This document shows, one piece after another, positions 43,028 to 56,655 of a stretch of DNA of 64,000 nucleotides. Source of the DNA: Trichinella spiralis. Its lineage: Eukaryota; Nematoda; Enoplea; Trichinellida; Trichinellidae. The stretch is taken from contig CM012955.1 of assembly GCA_000181795.3 (NCBI GenBank), forward strand, positions 11,841,380 through 11,905,379. Reading direction: 5' to 3'. Each line of letters starts with the position of its first letter. Within the stretch, counting starts at the first letter, position 1. The notes below the pieces were generated by a model. That model had not been told where the DNA came from. It saw nothing but the letters and a program-made list of their open reading frames with translations, and did not search any database. The position numbers and the translations under genes are program-made.

Positions 43028-46000
43028 CGCAAGAATCGATAATAACTTTCATAATTAATAACAAATATTATCAAAATAAATAAATAAATAAATACTCACA
43101 ACTTCAATGTAATAAGCGATGTAATGCTTTGTTCGTTGTTTAAGGAAAATATGTCGATTTATTAGTGTGTAGGTGGACAAAGTGTTTTTTATTAGCAAGA
43201 AAAGTTTGAAAGAAGCGCATAGAATTGGGGAAGCTGCACAAGAGTAGCTGTTCGAAATGCTTATTGAACTATTAGTTTGCACATTTATAAAAGCAAACAT
43301 AAGATAATGAATTGTTTTTCATTTAATGTTGTTTTGTTATCATCTATTTACTTACAGGATAGATGATAAATATGCTTTTTGAAGCTTTTTGCTGATTTGA
43401 ACATTTGAATAGATCAAATGATTTCTACGTTCATCATCATGCTAATAAATTGTTAAAATAAATAAATATATTTCATAAAAAATGAACAAACAAACAATAA
43501 TAGTAATAAAATTTCACTGCCATTTAGTGTAACAACAATTCCATCGCTTATTTTTCGCTCCACTATTGTTATCATTTATTTAAAATTCAAAAATGAATTG
43601 GCGAAATACTAATTTTCTCTAACAAAAACCAAGAAAAAAAATCACTGACGTCTGTGCTTGATTGAAATTTTAAAATAGCATTTTTTTAATTAGCTTGCTG
43701 TTTTTTGTGTTTATTTTTAATGTTTGTTTTTTTGTCTGCTTCAAGAGTCAAGTATTGAAATTATAAATGTAACATAAAATATAAAATACACGTAGATGTG
43801 ATGTTTTTGAAGTAAAAAACAAAACAAATTAAGAGAAATGAAAGGAACTAACGAAAAATGCAAGCATTACTTACAATATATATATATATATATATATTCA
43901 TTTAATATAATGTAATGAATAATATTTTAGGATGATAAATAATTTCATGTCATAGCTAGTAACAAATGAATCGTAAATATAAATAAGATTCAAAGGAACA
44001 TTTTCAACATAAATCTTATAGCATGGAAAATAGCATTGCACAAGCTTTGCCAACTACTACACTGCTTCTCACAACGGGACAGGTTTTGAGCACGATTATT
44101 TTTGCTTTTTTCGCCATGCAGCATAAGCTTTATAGCTTTTTTAAATTGTATGTTGCACATGGCGGTGCCAATTATATACGTATATATATACATTTACATA
44201 GAATACCAGCAGATGATAGAAGTAAACCAATCACTGTTGATCACACAAAGGCAACTTCTTCATACTGAATTGACAAAAAGGCTCTTCGAATAACGCCTGC
44301 TTTCACTGGTATATTTTGCAAATTTTTCCCTTTCAACATGCAAACTTTATTTTATTATTGATTTCGACAAAAAAATCATGTTGTAAATATGTTTTGAAGT
44401 AAAAAAATTATAATAATAGATGTAATAACAGAAGAAAAAAATTTAGTTGAAAAAGTGGAAGTTGTCCTTTTTGAACAATTTTCGGTATAAAATGCAAAAA
44501 GCTGCAGTGATGGAAAACCGTGTGATTTGGAATTAACAAAACAATTTTGAACAGTCGCACTATGCAAACATTAATTTCGTAAAATCAATATTTCTGTTTA
44601 TGTTATGTAAATAAAATGTTACTGGCTCTAATGTCATCGCAAACAGGTTTGCAGCTTTTAGTGAATTATTGAATTGTACACGGAAAAAGTGATATCTTTT
44701 CAATAGATAAATATTAATTTTTACAATATACATATATATATATACATATATCAGTTCAATTTTACCCTTTCGGTATGGTTTTCATTTTTAATTTTATATA
44801 ATTTTTGCAAAACAGAACAAATTATCCATAATATCAATGATAATATGATTATTATTATTATTATGCACAAATGGAAATTTGTTTGAGCAATTTCCAAGTC
44901 CAGCTGCTGTTTTTGCAAAATTTTGCAACCGACGGTGACGTGTAAATTATGCTTTAAAAATGTTCACCAATTTCAATAGAAGCGTAGGATCATAATTATC
45001 AGACATCAAAAGGAGCGTTAATAAATGGTTCTTTTTTGTTCTGCAAACGCGCCGTAGACGTCGTCTACAGGCCGACGATAATTTGTCAAGCACATTTTCT
45101 TCAATTGATTGAAAAGTGGATGAAAACGACCGCCGATAAACAATGTACCAATGAATCATTGAATTTTATTTCAATTTATTTTTCATTGTTCCGCAACTGA
45201 GCAAAATCCAACGATTGTTCTCTTCTTCAAACCTGAAAATCTTTTCTAAAACCATATACTAATTTGCATAATTGTTTGTTATTTATTTGTCGAAGTCGTT
45301 GTTCCATTTCTGCTTGCATTGTTTATTCAACTTTACAACAAAAGTAAACAACACTGTTCAATTCAACCGTGCAAAAGTGAAAAACGAGGAAGAAACGCAT
45401 TCACCGGTATAGGTAAAATGAATATAAAATTGAATTATGTTTCATTTTCATTTTCTTCATCCTTTTTTATTTAAATAAAATCTTCTTAACTTTTCATCGT
45501 AGCATGGTAATAAACTAAGTTGAATGTCTTTTTATATTCCATTTTTGCAAAATCTACCAAACAAAAGAAAAATGCTCATTTTAATTTTAGTACTTGAAAG
45601 TCAATCAAATTGACTCAAATCAAATTTGATATGGTGGTTGTATTCTCATTTTACAAAAAATTTTCCAATTGGGGCAGGAGGGAATCATTTTAATAATATT
45701 GCTATGAAAATATATGCAATTTGAAAAAGTCTTTTCCGTTTGTTTGTTTAAGCAATATTTTGTAAGCTGATTTGATGACGAATTTGATAAGTAACGACGA
45801 TGACGACAAATTGTTTCTTCTAAGTAGAACAATATGCTTTGTAGAATAGGAAAAATTTTTACTTCCAATATAATAGAATATTTGTGTGTGGAGTTTTAGT
45901 GGCAAGATTTTTTTTTGATCTATAACTGTGATTATTGACAATAAAAAAATTATATTGTTCTGCAGTTGAAAATAAATTCAACATCCCAACGCTGCTGCTT

Positions 46001-46604
46001 GCCCGTGAGCAGTTTATTATGATAAATTATGATGATCGACTGAGAAACGTTCAATTCTATAATACTGAAGATAGTTATCATTTATTAATTTTTTTCAAAA
46101 ATTAAATCTATTAATTAGTACGTATATTATAAATCTTTATCTTAAAAATTCCGCCAAGTGGAAAATTGGTGATTAAAATTGATTAATGACCATTTTCACC
46201 ATATCAGATTATTTCAAACAACTGGCTTATTCATCATGCAGCAAGTTATAGTTTTCAAGTTAAACATTTTACAATTTATCGTACTCTTTTTCAAATATTA
46301 GCCTTTTTGATGGACAGCTTTTTTTGCTGAATACGTTTCAAATGTCACTTGAAAGAATGAACGTTAGCTGTTAAGCTAATGATGAACTATTTCGAAACAA
46401 ATTCTTTTCTTCTTCTATTATTATAAGCCTGAACATTTTGAAATTCCAATCAACTATATATCTATATAATGATGCTTAATTTACTGTTGTTGCTTTTAAT
46501 TTTCGGCTGCATATGGGAAAATATGAACAATTTATTAAACATTATTTTACTTCTTTTTTGCCCCGCTTGGATATGGGAGTGGTTATTCCTTATTTTTCTC
46601 AACA

Positions 46605-49600
46605 TCAAGTTCGTTCATCAGTTTTTGTCTCTTCTTTGACGCTGTTCAAATTCCACCGACGAGCCGGCACTGAAGGCATCGGTGATATCCGCGGCACCTG
46701 GTTGAAATTTATCGACTGATTAATTTTGGAAGTTGCAACGGTTGCAATTCGATCATCATTATCATCTCTTGCCGTTTCGTCGACTACAGGAAGCAGATCG
46801 TTGTTGGATGATTTCCACGGTAGCTCTTTTTCCGTGAGCGTTATGCCTCCTTTTTTTGGACCTGCCAATACAGAATATAGTCTTGCATGAAGTTGATCCT
46901 TTGCATTATAATGCAAATTTATTGTTATTTTTGAGCTAATACAAAATTTACCTTGTCTGCCACAGGAAAAGTAACTTGTCAGAGAATCGGTGGAATCTGA
47001 AATACAAATAATATTCAACTGTACAGTTGAAAATAATTCACACTCACTGGCATATTGAATAGTAGCATGCAATTCATTATAGATTCTGAATAATCATCTA
47101 CTCCTTTGAATAAACATCCCCTTATGACTGACTTTGAAGCGGTGTAATATTAGACAAAAAGCAAATGTTGGAGCATTACAAAATAAGTTATAAATACAAC
47201 TGTAAGATGTACAATTTACATACCGTTGTTGGCTTTTTCATAAAATGCGACACGCTTTTTTGAATGATTGGCATCATTTCCATATTTGTAAGATATAATC
47301 GGCTTGGATGGAATATTTCGCAAAGAACGAACAGGCAAATTTTCGTCGTACGTAATTTCTTTGCTCTCTTGTACAGACGACTGAAATGAAAATAAACTGC
47401 AAAAAAAGACGAACAGGAAAGCAAATATTTTTTGCACGTCTGGCATACTGTGGCTGCGGCATTGGTTTTATCCTTGTAGCAGTGTCTGTGCTTTTTGTCG
47501 TGCAAAGTTCGATGATGATTTGACTGATGTTCAACCATTTTATTCGACTGACTTTCAAATATATTCATATCTAGTACTGGTTTTGCATCCGCATTTTGTT
47601 CATTTGAAAAATCACTAAAACATTCTATTATACATACATGTATGTGTGTATGTATGTATGTTTATTTATTCATATTTTGAAGTAGTTGGAAATTTTTAAA
47701 AATATAAAAGGAAAATTTACGTTGCGTTTTGAAGCGAATAATTTCGAATGAGCGCAGAAAGTGAACCATCGGATGGCAATGGAAAATTGCCAAACCTTGC
47801 CCAATGATCCATGGCTTCTTTGAGATTTATTTGCGTGAACAAGTCGACAATTTCTGTATTGACTGTTTTCGGTGCATCACGCATCAGTAGAGGTTTCAAA
47901 TATTTTGTATTATAATATTCATATCTATTCAAAGATCAAAATTATGCGTAGATTATGATTAAAGATTTTATAATGGAAATTTACTTATCACGAATGGAGT
48001 GGTGACCCCTTAATCCGCATATATCTTCTATTCCTGAGCATATGTGATCCAGCAGCTAAATTATTTCATTTTTTTAACTATAGAATTATATTCATTACTA
48101 AAAGTACTGCTTGAAAAGTTTAAAAGAAATGCTTTTTTCGTCATATTTTGAGAAATAATTTTCCCAATATTCAAATATAGAAGAATTAAATTTAAAAATA
48201 AAATAAAATAAAATGCATACGCGATCAGTCATTTGTTCATGTAGAGTTTTGTCATGCTTTTCTTGTCTTTTCACTTTCAAAAAGTTGACCAATGGCTTTA
48301 TGGTCATGCCTTGTAAGAACACCGTGAAGAATATTACCACTATTGTCGTAGTGACAAAAATTTGTTTTGCTGGGATAAGTTTCTCATCCAGTGCTGTCAC
48401 TAAGCCATAAGCAATTGCACCGCGTAAGCCACCGTATGCCATGATAAATTGATCAACGGTATTTAACTTTTCAATGCGAAATTTGTTGATAAAAAAGGTT
48501 TGTAGGACAACACCTGAAAATTTATTCCTGCATATTTTTAACCAATACTGAATGGTTTGAAATTTGCTTTATTATTATTATTATTGTTGTTGTTGTTGTT
48601 ACCTATAGTTCGATAGACAAGACAGAAGAATATTGTCAACGCAATGAATGCCGTATCCCACTGATGGTAGGTGCTTACAGTTGAAAGTCCAAGAAACATG
48701 AATATTACCGTTTCTGAACTAGAACTGAGCATTTTTAGAAAGTACTGAACTGTAGTTTGCGACTTTTCAGAAACATTTCCTTCAACGTACTGCTTCATTG
48801 AAATACCACAAAAGACAATTCTAAAATTGAATTTTTTTTTAAATGAATTTCAAAATCAAATCCAAAAATGTAAGCAAGTTTATTTTGGAACAAATCAGCC
48901 ACAGTATTCTCATGATTTGCAATCCAAACGCATTGAAAAGCCAACAACAAATCCATGCCGTAAAATGTTTATATAATCGTTTATGCAGATGAGAGAAATG
49001 TATAATTTTTAGAGCTTCAGCTTATTTTAAAATCAGTGAACTTCAGCTTGTTGTTGGGGATCAACAAAAAAGAAATTAATATAATAATAGAAATATTTAT
49101 GGTTAAATGATTAATAATAAATACAACAAACTGAATTTTGTTGTGATGTAAAATTTTTCTTTTTTAAATTTTAGACAACTATTCAACATTTGCAATCGAT
49201 ACAATTTAAGATCCACAAAAATTGGCATTCATTTTCAAAACATTATAATGCTATAATAATGCTGTTTAAAGATTGATTTCTTCAAATAATTGTAATAATA
49301 AATGTTTTTGTTTTATTCTCAAGTATCGGTTTTGTTAAATTTATTTTCCAGAGAAAGCATTATAAAAGCAGAAAAATTAGCCTATAAAAGGACGATGGCT
49401 CCGTATGGATAAAAGCTATAAAATCAGTCTGAGCTGAATTAGGCAAGCAAAATTCAAAGTAAATTCACTTGTACAAATTAATCACCGGTTTATTACCATT
49501 ACCAAGCTTTTATATTATAATAAATAATCCGTTTTATTGTACCTTTTTAGTACTTACATATAATAAAATTCACACAATAAAATTTATTATTCTATTTTAA

Positions 49601-51719
49601 AATGTTTATATGCATTTGTTAACGTGTTCAATTGCGCTTTCCTGCTTACAATTAATAAATCTACTTTGTTTATTGTATTGAATTTTGCTTTATTTCATTT
49701 TCCGCGAAACATATTATTTTTATTTATTGATTGTGTAAAGAATAATAAATTCTTTTTCGTGTATAAATTAGGCAAATATGAAAAAATTTCAACTTACGCA
49801 AGTATTCCTGATAGATGAAACATTTCCGCAGAAAGATAAGCACTGTATGCCATTGCAAATACGAATAGAGGTTCCAAAATAGGTACATGACTTGTCCATC
49901 TAGTAAATGACACGTTGCAATTTCTGCATTGTTTTAGTTTGGCTTATTACTTGGTTATTAAACTTATCAGTACTGCCCAGATGAAGCCAATAACAACTCC
50001 ACCTAAGCCAACGACAAAAAAGGACACGAGACCAGAAATTATATCTAACGCAATAATGTTTCCTTCTCCAATTTGCGAATAAGATTTGAATATGTTATAT
50101 AATACCTGAAAAGTAGTTGATAATAAGTTAAATAATAACTGTAAATGGTTTTTTCTTCATACCACAGACACGGCATCGTTCAGCAATGATTCGCCAAAGA
50201 CAATAATATAAAGAATTTGATTAATGTGAATTTCTTCGAACACAACCAAAACAGCAATAGGATCCACAGCCGATATTAAAGATGCAAATAGCATGACGTG
50301 AAGCAGCGGCGTTGACACGCAAAATAGGCCCGTAAGGCTCACTGCATACAAGGACAATCCTACAAAATGACCAACCATGATGAGTGCAACATAATTTAAT
50401 TGCATCATTAGTACACTTGAAGTTAACAATGTTTCAGTTGTATAAATTTTAATACTATTTTATCGTTGGTTTTTTCTCTGGGTATTTCGTCATACTAGGT
50501 TGACAGTAAGCATGATAGCATCTAGTTTCGTGTAAGCTGTTTGAGGGAGTGTTGTTTCAATAAGACTTTTTGTTTTTTAACGTGATTATTATTATTACTT
50601 AAAATTCAGCACTGAATTACATAATAATTGGAAGTGAACAGTATTTTAGCAACTGAAACATTTGTCATCCTTTTATGTTGCATAAAATGAAAGAATAGGT
50701 TGTAAAAATTGCTTTTACAGAATTCAATTTTTTTATCGCATGAAAGATATTCAAGTAAATTGACATTTTTTCCTGAATTACTGTAATATTAAAATGAAGA
50801 AATATTATTTTTTTAAATTAAAAGTACAAGAATATAGGGATGTTTGACAGAAATGATGAAAACCACCACAACAGTATAGTTTCTTTTTTGAATGTTATAA
50901 CTGCGTAGAATACAAATGGCAGTTTGGAATACAGAATAGAAAAAGAAATAAAGTATTAATAATTATTGAAAGCAAAAACAATGAATTTTAGTAGAATTTA
51001 AACAATTTTATTAAATAATGTAGTATTGAAAAATTAAAAATGTAATTTGAAATATTATAATGCATGTACAGTTAATGATAAGCAGGGTATATTGTTAATT
51101 TTGAATTCAAATAAAATATTGAAGTCAATTAAATTGATAATATATTCTTACCTATAGTCAAAGAATTCCATATTGTTCCAAGAACGGCGTAGCATAATAT
51201 TGTTCCAAGATTGTCGAAGAAAGCTCGGTTGGGCATGAAATAACCCGCTTCGAAAACAATTGGTGGCAGAAGGAAAAGGAAAAATGTTTCCGAGTCCATG
51301 TGGAAACTTTTTTCGTCTGTTCTGAAAAAGTATAGCACCATGCCAACGACAACGCCCAGTATGATCAACAGAGAACTGTCTGGAAAGATGGACACCAATT
51401 TTTGGGAAAGTTGAAACGCTGTTGACAGAAAAAAAGCACATTACGGTAGGATTGAGATGAAGAATAATGCTTTCTTCTGCTTACCAACTTTTGCAACGCT
51501 GGCAAGGAGAATCCACAAGGCTATGGTGAACGGTGTTTGCACGTGATGCCAGTCAAATTTTGCCACATTATACCGCAGGTCAGTTTCATTTCCTGCCGCT
51601 TTTTGTACTTTATTATGTTGTAGTAGTAGTTCTTGTGATTTCACCAAACTGAACAGCATCACAAATGAGCAAACGATCCAAGATGAAGTGGACACGTTGA
51701 TTTGAAAAAATTTTTTCAT
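46605..51719 (-). CDS. Plasma-membrane-type Na+/H+ exchanger (SLC9A, NHE2/3/5-like)
   Basis: Thirteen exons, 5' to 3': 51719-51485, 51418-51152, 50359-50163, 50105-49951, 49899-49798, 48820-48603, 48513-48221, 48055-47985, 47924-47721, 47614-47449, 47380-47224, 46996-46952, 46861-46605; 788 residues with all phases consistent. After a signal-like first helix (1-28) comes the conserved [20 protein letters not shown], then [34 protein letters not shown], the transport-site helix FGESLLNDA (Asn228-Asp229), [18 protein letters not shown] and YGGLRGA (418-424). The membrane domain is followed by the [12 protein letters not shown] segment and a divergent, Ser/Lys-rich cytosolic tail (about 580-788). 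It swaps extracellular Na+ for cytosolic H+, setting pH. The ATG is fixed by an in-frame stop just upstream. A minus-strand AATAAA lies about 70 bp past the stop. Confidence 0.95.
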
Positions 51720-53385
51720 CTTTCGGCTTTTTCAAATTCAAGCGAAAATTGCATCCAGGGTTGTTTTCCACTTCAGTTTTGTTTGTTGTGCTTGATGTAG
51801 TTGTTTTAGCTTTTTCGATCTAATTCAACAAGCATCACTGAAATTTATCAAGGGGAAAAAAGAACAGTGATGATGTTTTTTTTGTTTGCTTGCAAAAGAG
51901 CTGATAAGCAATCGGCAAAAGTAGAAATTTACTACTACTGCTGCCAAGAATTGTACAGGAAGTGGTAATTTGCCAAAGTGATTTTGCTAATTAGTAAGCT
52001 TTCTGTGCGTTCATGTTGACATGAAAAAACCACTATTACTGATAAAGCTGTCGGTGTAGAACCACCGGTGAATAAATAAATAAATAAATAAATAAATAAT
52101 GTAACGATGAAAAAAAAACTAGCTATTTGCACAATGCATCTGTACCTGTCTGCCAGGCTGGTATTGAACACGATGGAGATGGTGCAGAAACTGGGACACT
52201 TCCATTCTGAACAATTTACCATTACAGCAGTTGACATAGCCGCCATTTGTTGGTGCAATTTTCTCTTGAATCGGTAAACATAATTTGTGAATTAAATGAG
52301 GTAAATAACCAGTAATGCTGAAAACGTGAAATTCATTTTTCAAATTTCAAAAATAACTACCAACTGTACCCACAAATTGCATCTATTAAGCAAAGCTTAT
52401 TTCAACACTTATTTTATTATTATTTCTGGACAGCATATTTTTCACGCACTATTTATGGTTTGACTACAAATTATTCTGTTCAATTTTATGAAAATTTTTT
52501 TTAATGTGAAACATTCAATTTATTCCATGCATAACTTCTTTGCAGAAACTATTAGTCATCGCCTGCTTATTTTTTGAGGGGTTATCTAACTTTGCGAAAA
52601 GATAAAAGTACAGAAAAAATGTTCTGGTGGTTAGTTCGATTGTTACTGCGTAAAATATTATTGTAATATGCTTTTTTTATCAATTATTCACTGACTGATG
52701 AAATAAATTGTCTGAGGAATTATGCGGATGTGAAAGCATCACTTTTTTGTTGGCCACAACTTTTTTTTCAGTGCATCTCGCGGAAATGGTAAAATGGCAA
52801 CACATGTTGTCACTTTGTTGATTTCATTGTCATTGAGTGACATTTATCTGAATGACAGATTTTATTGAAATTTACATTGATTTCATCAAATTTTTAAAGT
52901 ATTTTTTTGTCACTTTGAATTTACCAAAGCAGTGCAAGCGAAATTGTATTTTCAATTGTATGACGATGCGCACATTACATCCGTTCGACTTATCTTTACA
53001 AAAGCGTGGCATCAAGCAGTCATTGAAAACCCAGTATGTAACCAATTTTTACAAAATAATTATCATTTACTTGATATTTTATTGAAAAAGACAACATTTC
53101 GATATTTTTTAGTATATCATGTATTTTGAGTGCTTTACAGGTATTTAATTATTTTTTGTAAAGTTGTTTAAAAAATAGTGCTTTTCGAATTTGACTGTGT
53201 AATATATTATGGAAAATTTATTCGTAATTTGCAGTTTCACTAATCGTCTATGAAAGTTGATGAATGAATGAATGCGTTTTATTTTTTTTGACTAATAATT
53301 TTTTCTCTGTATAATAATAATAATAATAATAATAATGGGAAAATTATTCTTTTCTTTCACCACTACTTTTCACCGTATATTTCAA
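51720..53385. other. Intergenic region between the exchanger and the pepsin-like gene
   Basis: Contains one coding-like patch at 51935-52264 (see separate entry). The rest, including AT-rich sequence with an AATAAA for the pepsin-like gene on the minus strand near 53280 and an (AAT)n run near 53315-53336, shows nothing else. Confidence 0.6.
51935..52264 (-). CDS. Possible short spliced reading frame or exchanger 5' exon
   Basis: A minus-strand stretch 52264-52146 between acceptor ttcaag and donor gtacag is open in two frames, and both join to 51986-51935 and beyond across a plausible intron. One frame gives MAAMSTAVMVNCSEWKC..., ending NYHFLYNSWQQ at 51935; the other gives a Cys-Cys-containing peptide. 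It could be a non-coding 5' exon of the exchanger or a small gene. The double openness argues for caution. Confidence 0.2.
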   Translation of the reverse strand, partial: RKLHQQMAAMSTAVMVNCSEWKCPSFCTISIVFNTSLADRYRCIVQIASFFFIVTLFIYLFIYLFTGGSTPTALSVIVVFSCQHERTESLLISKITLANYHFLYNSWQQ

Positions 53386-55392
53386 TTATTCGGATTGTTT
53401 TCGATTGCATATTGCCATTTTGTTGGCATGTGGATTGTAAACGTGGCAATTTTGTCGCATAAAGTAATTTCCAAACTCGACATCAATTCCTTGCGCCGTT
53501 TCAGCAGCGATGATCATTAAATAGCAGGTATCGTTTTTCTGAATTGAAGAAAATGAAAATTTGAATTTTAAGAAATCAACTTTTTCAATATGCGTTTACT
53601 TGGGCAAAGTATGCGCTTGTTGGAATTGGAATTATTTTATTTTCTACGACCAGCTTCATCGGTTTCAGCGAATGTTGTCGATTGCATGGAATTTTGATCT
53701 AAAATATTTCATACCAAGAGCAAGAAAAATGATCGAGTAGAAAGGGAATCTTTTTTCACTACCGGCATGTATGAAACGAATTCCAATTCCAATTCATTGC
53801 AGATCGCTTTGACATGTGCTGGGGCCATTGCAATCCAGGGGATTCTTGAATTGAACATCCCTTTCATTGGTGTCCTGTCCGCATTTCGAATCTCCAGGTC
53901 ATTGGTGACCACAATGCTAAAAATTGAAATATCTTTGCTTGCTGTTGGCGATTGTTCAAAGTTGAAATGACGTGAAATAGCAGTTGGAAGTGAATTTGCA
54001 TAAAAATTGCATACTTTTCAAATTCAAATTCCCAGTATCTTCGGCGTGCCAACTTCATCCATTGACAAGTTTGCATTTGACAATGTTCTTCATCATATTC
54101 TCCAATTGTCAGCTGACCGTCGAAATTGCCATCGTCGTTTGATCTGAAACTGTTCAGCTTCAAGCGAGACAATTTCACAATTTCAACGTCAAAAAAACTG
54201 CTCACTGATCAATCCAAATGGTGAACGTCGGAGGGCTGGCTTTGTCTTGTCTCAGAAGACGCTGCATTAATGGAACTGAATAATCTTTGTTCAACGTTTG
54301 GAAACCAAGACCCAAGCTGCCATCGCAAGGCAACAAGAAAAATAGCAACCCAAGCGTGTTGGCAATACCAAAATGCTGGTGTTTGGCACACTTTTCACCA
54401 AGCTGAAATCTACTATTTATTTTAATATAAAATTTTATTTATTTTAATTTTACACAGATTGAATCAGTTCCTGTGATGCCCATCGCAAAGTCGTTGAATG
54501 CATATTCTTTGAATGTTGACTTCTTAACAAAAGTTTCACTTTTATCCGCATTGAATCTGTTTTTTCTCCCTAAATTACACGATGGATACGAATTTCATTA
54601 TTCTACCATCGCATTTTTTACATTTATAAGAAATAATTCAACACTTAGATAGAAGAGTTCATATTATTATTATTATCATTATCGTTATTATTACACGGTA
54701 AAATTCTTACAAACATTCCAGTCACTGGCATTAAAATTTTTATAGCAAACTCTGATACAACAGTGGTCCTCATCGTGGCATTGTTTTCTGCACGCGGTTG
54801 CTATATCTGAGTCGTATTCTGTTCCCACAACAATTAATGAGCTTGACGCGGTGTCAACGAGAAGTCGAAATTTTTGCGCTGGTGTTCCAATTTCAACATC
54901 GACATAATAAAATGACAGATGCTTCTAAATTTTCAAATGATGAAATCTTGTAAAATTCAAAGTGGCTGTTCAGTTTGTGATTATATTTTTACTTTTGAGT
55001 TGTTTTATTGTCTGCTGAAATTATGATTAATTTCTTTCAGCGAAAAAAATGCATTCATTAAAATTATCATGCAAGCATAAATTGTGTAAATATCTGCAAC
55101 GACAGCAATAACATTTTCAGTGGAGAACACAATTCGACTGAATATGTTGAGAATATAACACTTACTAGAGAATCGAACAACGATTCAGTGTACGAAGATG
55201 AATTATCATTATCGTAGAGTTTGCGAATGGAAAGTATCCACTCTCTTGGAATCCTCAGTGCAATTTCTTTGATTGGAACTCTTAAAGAAAAGCATATGTA
55301 ATCTGTAAAAATAATAAATGTAGAATAATAACAAACTTTGCTGAAAATCCTGTAGTAATCAAGAATAGAGTTGCAATTAAGAAGCGTCTCAT
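53386..55392 (-). CDS. Secreted pepsin-family (A1) homologue lacking a catalytic aspartate
   Basis: Nine exons, 5' to 3': 55392-55337, 55280-55166, 54924-54711, 54569-54454, 54402-54206, 54143-54015, 53916-53763, 53698-53600, 53538-53386; 410 residues, the usual pepsinogen length. A signal peptide (MRRFLIATLFLITTGFSA) and a short prosegment precede the first lobe: FYYVDVEIGTPAQKFRLLVD. The first active-site motif is D81-T-A-S-S (canonical DTGSS). The flap TYGTGS is unrecognisable (NDFAMGITG). The loop LPCDGSLGLGF matches DGILGL, and DGQLTIGEYD and IPIPTSAYF match the second lobe. The second motif, normally DTG, reads N298-S-R, so one of the two essential Asp residues is gone and proteolysis is unlikely. 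It may bind peptides or regulate active relatives, as proposed for other inactive A1 proteins. No stops or frame breaks: the gene looks maintained. Confidence 0.88.
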
Positions 55393-56655
55393 TTTCAGAA
55401 AAAAACGAGATTGAAATTTTCCACTGGTACCATACGGAAAATAGTTGTTGAAGCTTTTATGCGAATTCATTTGTTAGCTTATGTGTCATGAGCAAATATT
55501 TTAACATGTCTGCTCATTGTATAATATAATCTGATGAGGTGACAGAAAAAATGGACCTTTTTGAAGATAAAGCGACAACTGATAATTTTTGTTTGCAGAT
55601 TTCGCTGAAATTTCCCTTTTCAACGTTCAAAATCATCAACCATTTAAAATTTTCATACAAAGCTTGCAATTTTGAAACCTGCGCACACCGTGAACAGAAA
55701 CGATTTTATCAGAATAGCTGATTTGATCGATTGCTTGAAACTGTTGAAAAATAAACAACCCGTTTCAAAGATTAACTTGTTAAACAATCAAAATGTTGGA
55801 TAGTGAAAAATCTACTATCGTAAATCACTTTCTTTTTGCTAGTGGAAAAATTTAAAGCGGTACATCTAATAATAATATTGATCCTCTGGTGAATTTTTTA
55901 CTTTCCTATTTCAGTTTTTATTAAAAAATAAATTTTTTAAAAATGATTTTATTAATTTTTTAATATGTAAGTTATAATTTATTATTATTGTTGTTAGAAA
56001 TCAAACTTTTACAAGCACCTAAATCTGTTTCACAAATTTGCTTTCTTATCTTTTTAGTGTAGAAAAAGAACCAGAAACAATTTAGAAAATGAGTTTTCTT
56101 TTAAAATTAATCTAAAGTTAGATTTGCTAAGTTTCTTTTTTTTTAATTTAAATTCTATTTTAAAAACCAACAAAAGTACAATGGTATTTCTGTAAGTATT
56201 TATTTTAAATGATCCAGTACCGATGTCTCTTGTTATAAATTTTCAGTTCAGCATTACTGTAATGAGTAGGATGAAATTGAATGCGTATATATATTTTTTC
56301 TTTTTTTCATTAAAATTAAATTAAATTTTGCTTTGTTTCATAGACGAGCGTTTAATATTTCATTTTTTAATGGGAATTTAAAGTTTCACCTTGTTTAGAA
56401 GTGCACAAATATTCGAACAACAATGGAGTAATAATCGTGCGCGTTGAAGTAGCTTGTTTTTAATTTTTGTTTTATTTATTTCTTGGGCAAGGGATTAGAT
56501 ATTTCGATCAACAAGAATGACAGACAACAATAATTCGTACTTGAAGAAATGATTGTTTATTATGTACGACTTAGTTCAATGTTGTAGAGGAAAAAATGTT
56601 TTAGAGGAGAATAAAATAAAGAAAAAGAAGAAGCATTTATTGAAAGCAGCAATGA
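55393..56655. other. AT-rich intergenic region
   Basis: Between the pepsin-like start and the ML-domain stop. A short plus-strand frame at 55539-55721 has no coding features. I see no gene. The ML-gene poly(A) signal (minus-strand AATAAA) lies at 56636-56641. Confidence 0.6.

Larger units (their letters stand above)
28076..46604. other. 18.5-kb intergenic desert upstream of the spalt gene
   Basis: Mostly AT-rich, low-complexity DNA between the spalt 5' end and the exchanger 3' end. GC-richer islands interrupt it at about 28450-28700, 29450-29860, 34310-34500, 37040-37850, 38160-38450 and 44930-45130. One of them contains exon 2 of the small MGC gene; others carry only short frames (29476-29706 minus, 34315-34497 minus, 37710-37844 minus with 11 Thr in a row, 38206-38328 plus, 44947-45159 minus). 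Without comparison I cannot tell small exons from conserved regulatory DNA. Confidence 0.6.

Noticed and set aside
44947-45159. Minus-strand frame of 70 codons with an Arg-rich centre
   Set aside because: No signal peptide, domain or splice context; part of the Arg run comes from a small hairpin (gtagac-gtc-gtctac). Kept only as part of the island list.
47188-47568. Continuous frame through the exchanger tail region as one long exon
   Set aside because: Phase with the preceding exon and a clear donor at 47448 and acceptor at 47381 favour two exons (47614-47449 and 47380-47224) reading through to the rest of the tail.
53281-53520. Plus-strand frame at 53335-53520 as a small gene
   Set aside because: It is antisense to the last exon of the pepsin-like gene, whose protein motifs are clear.
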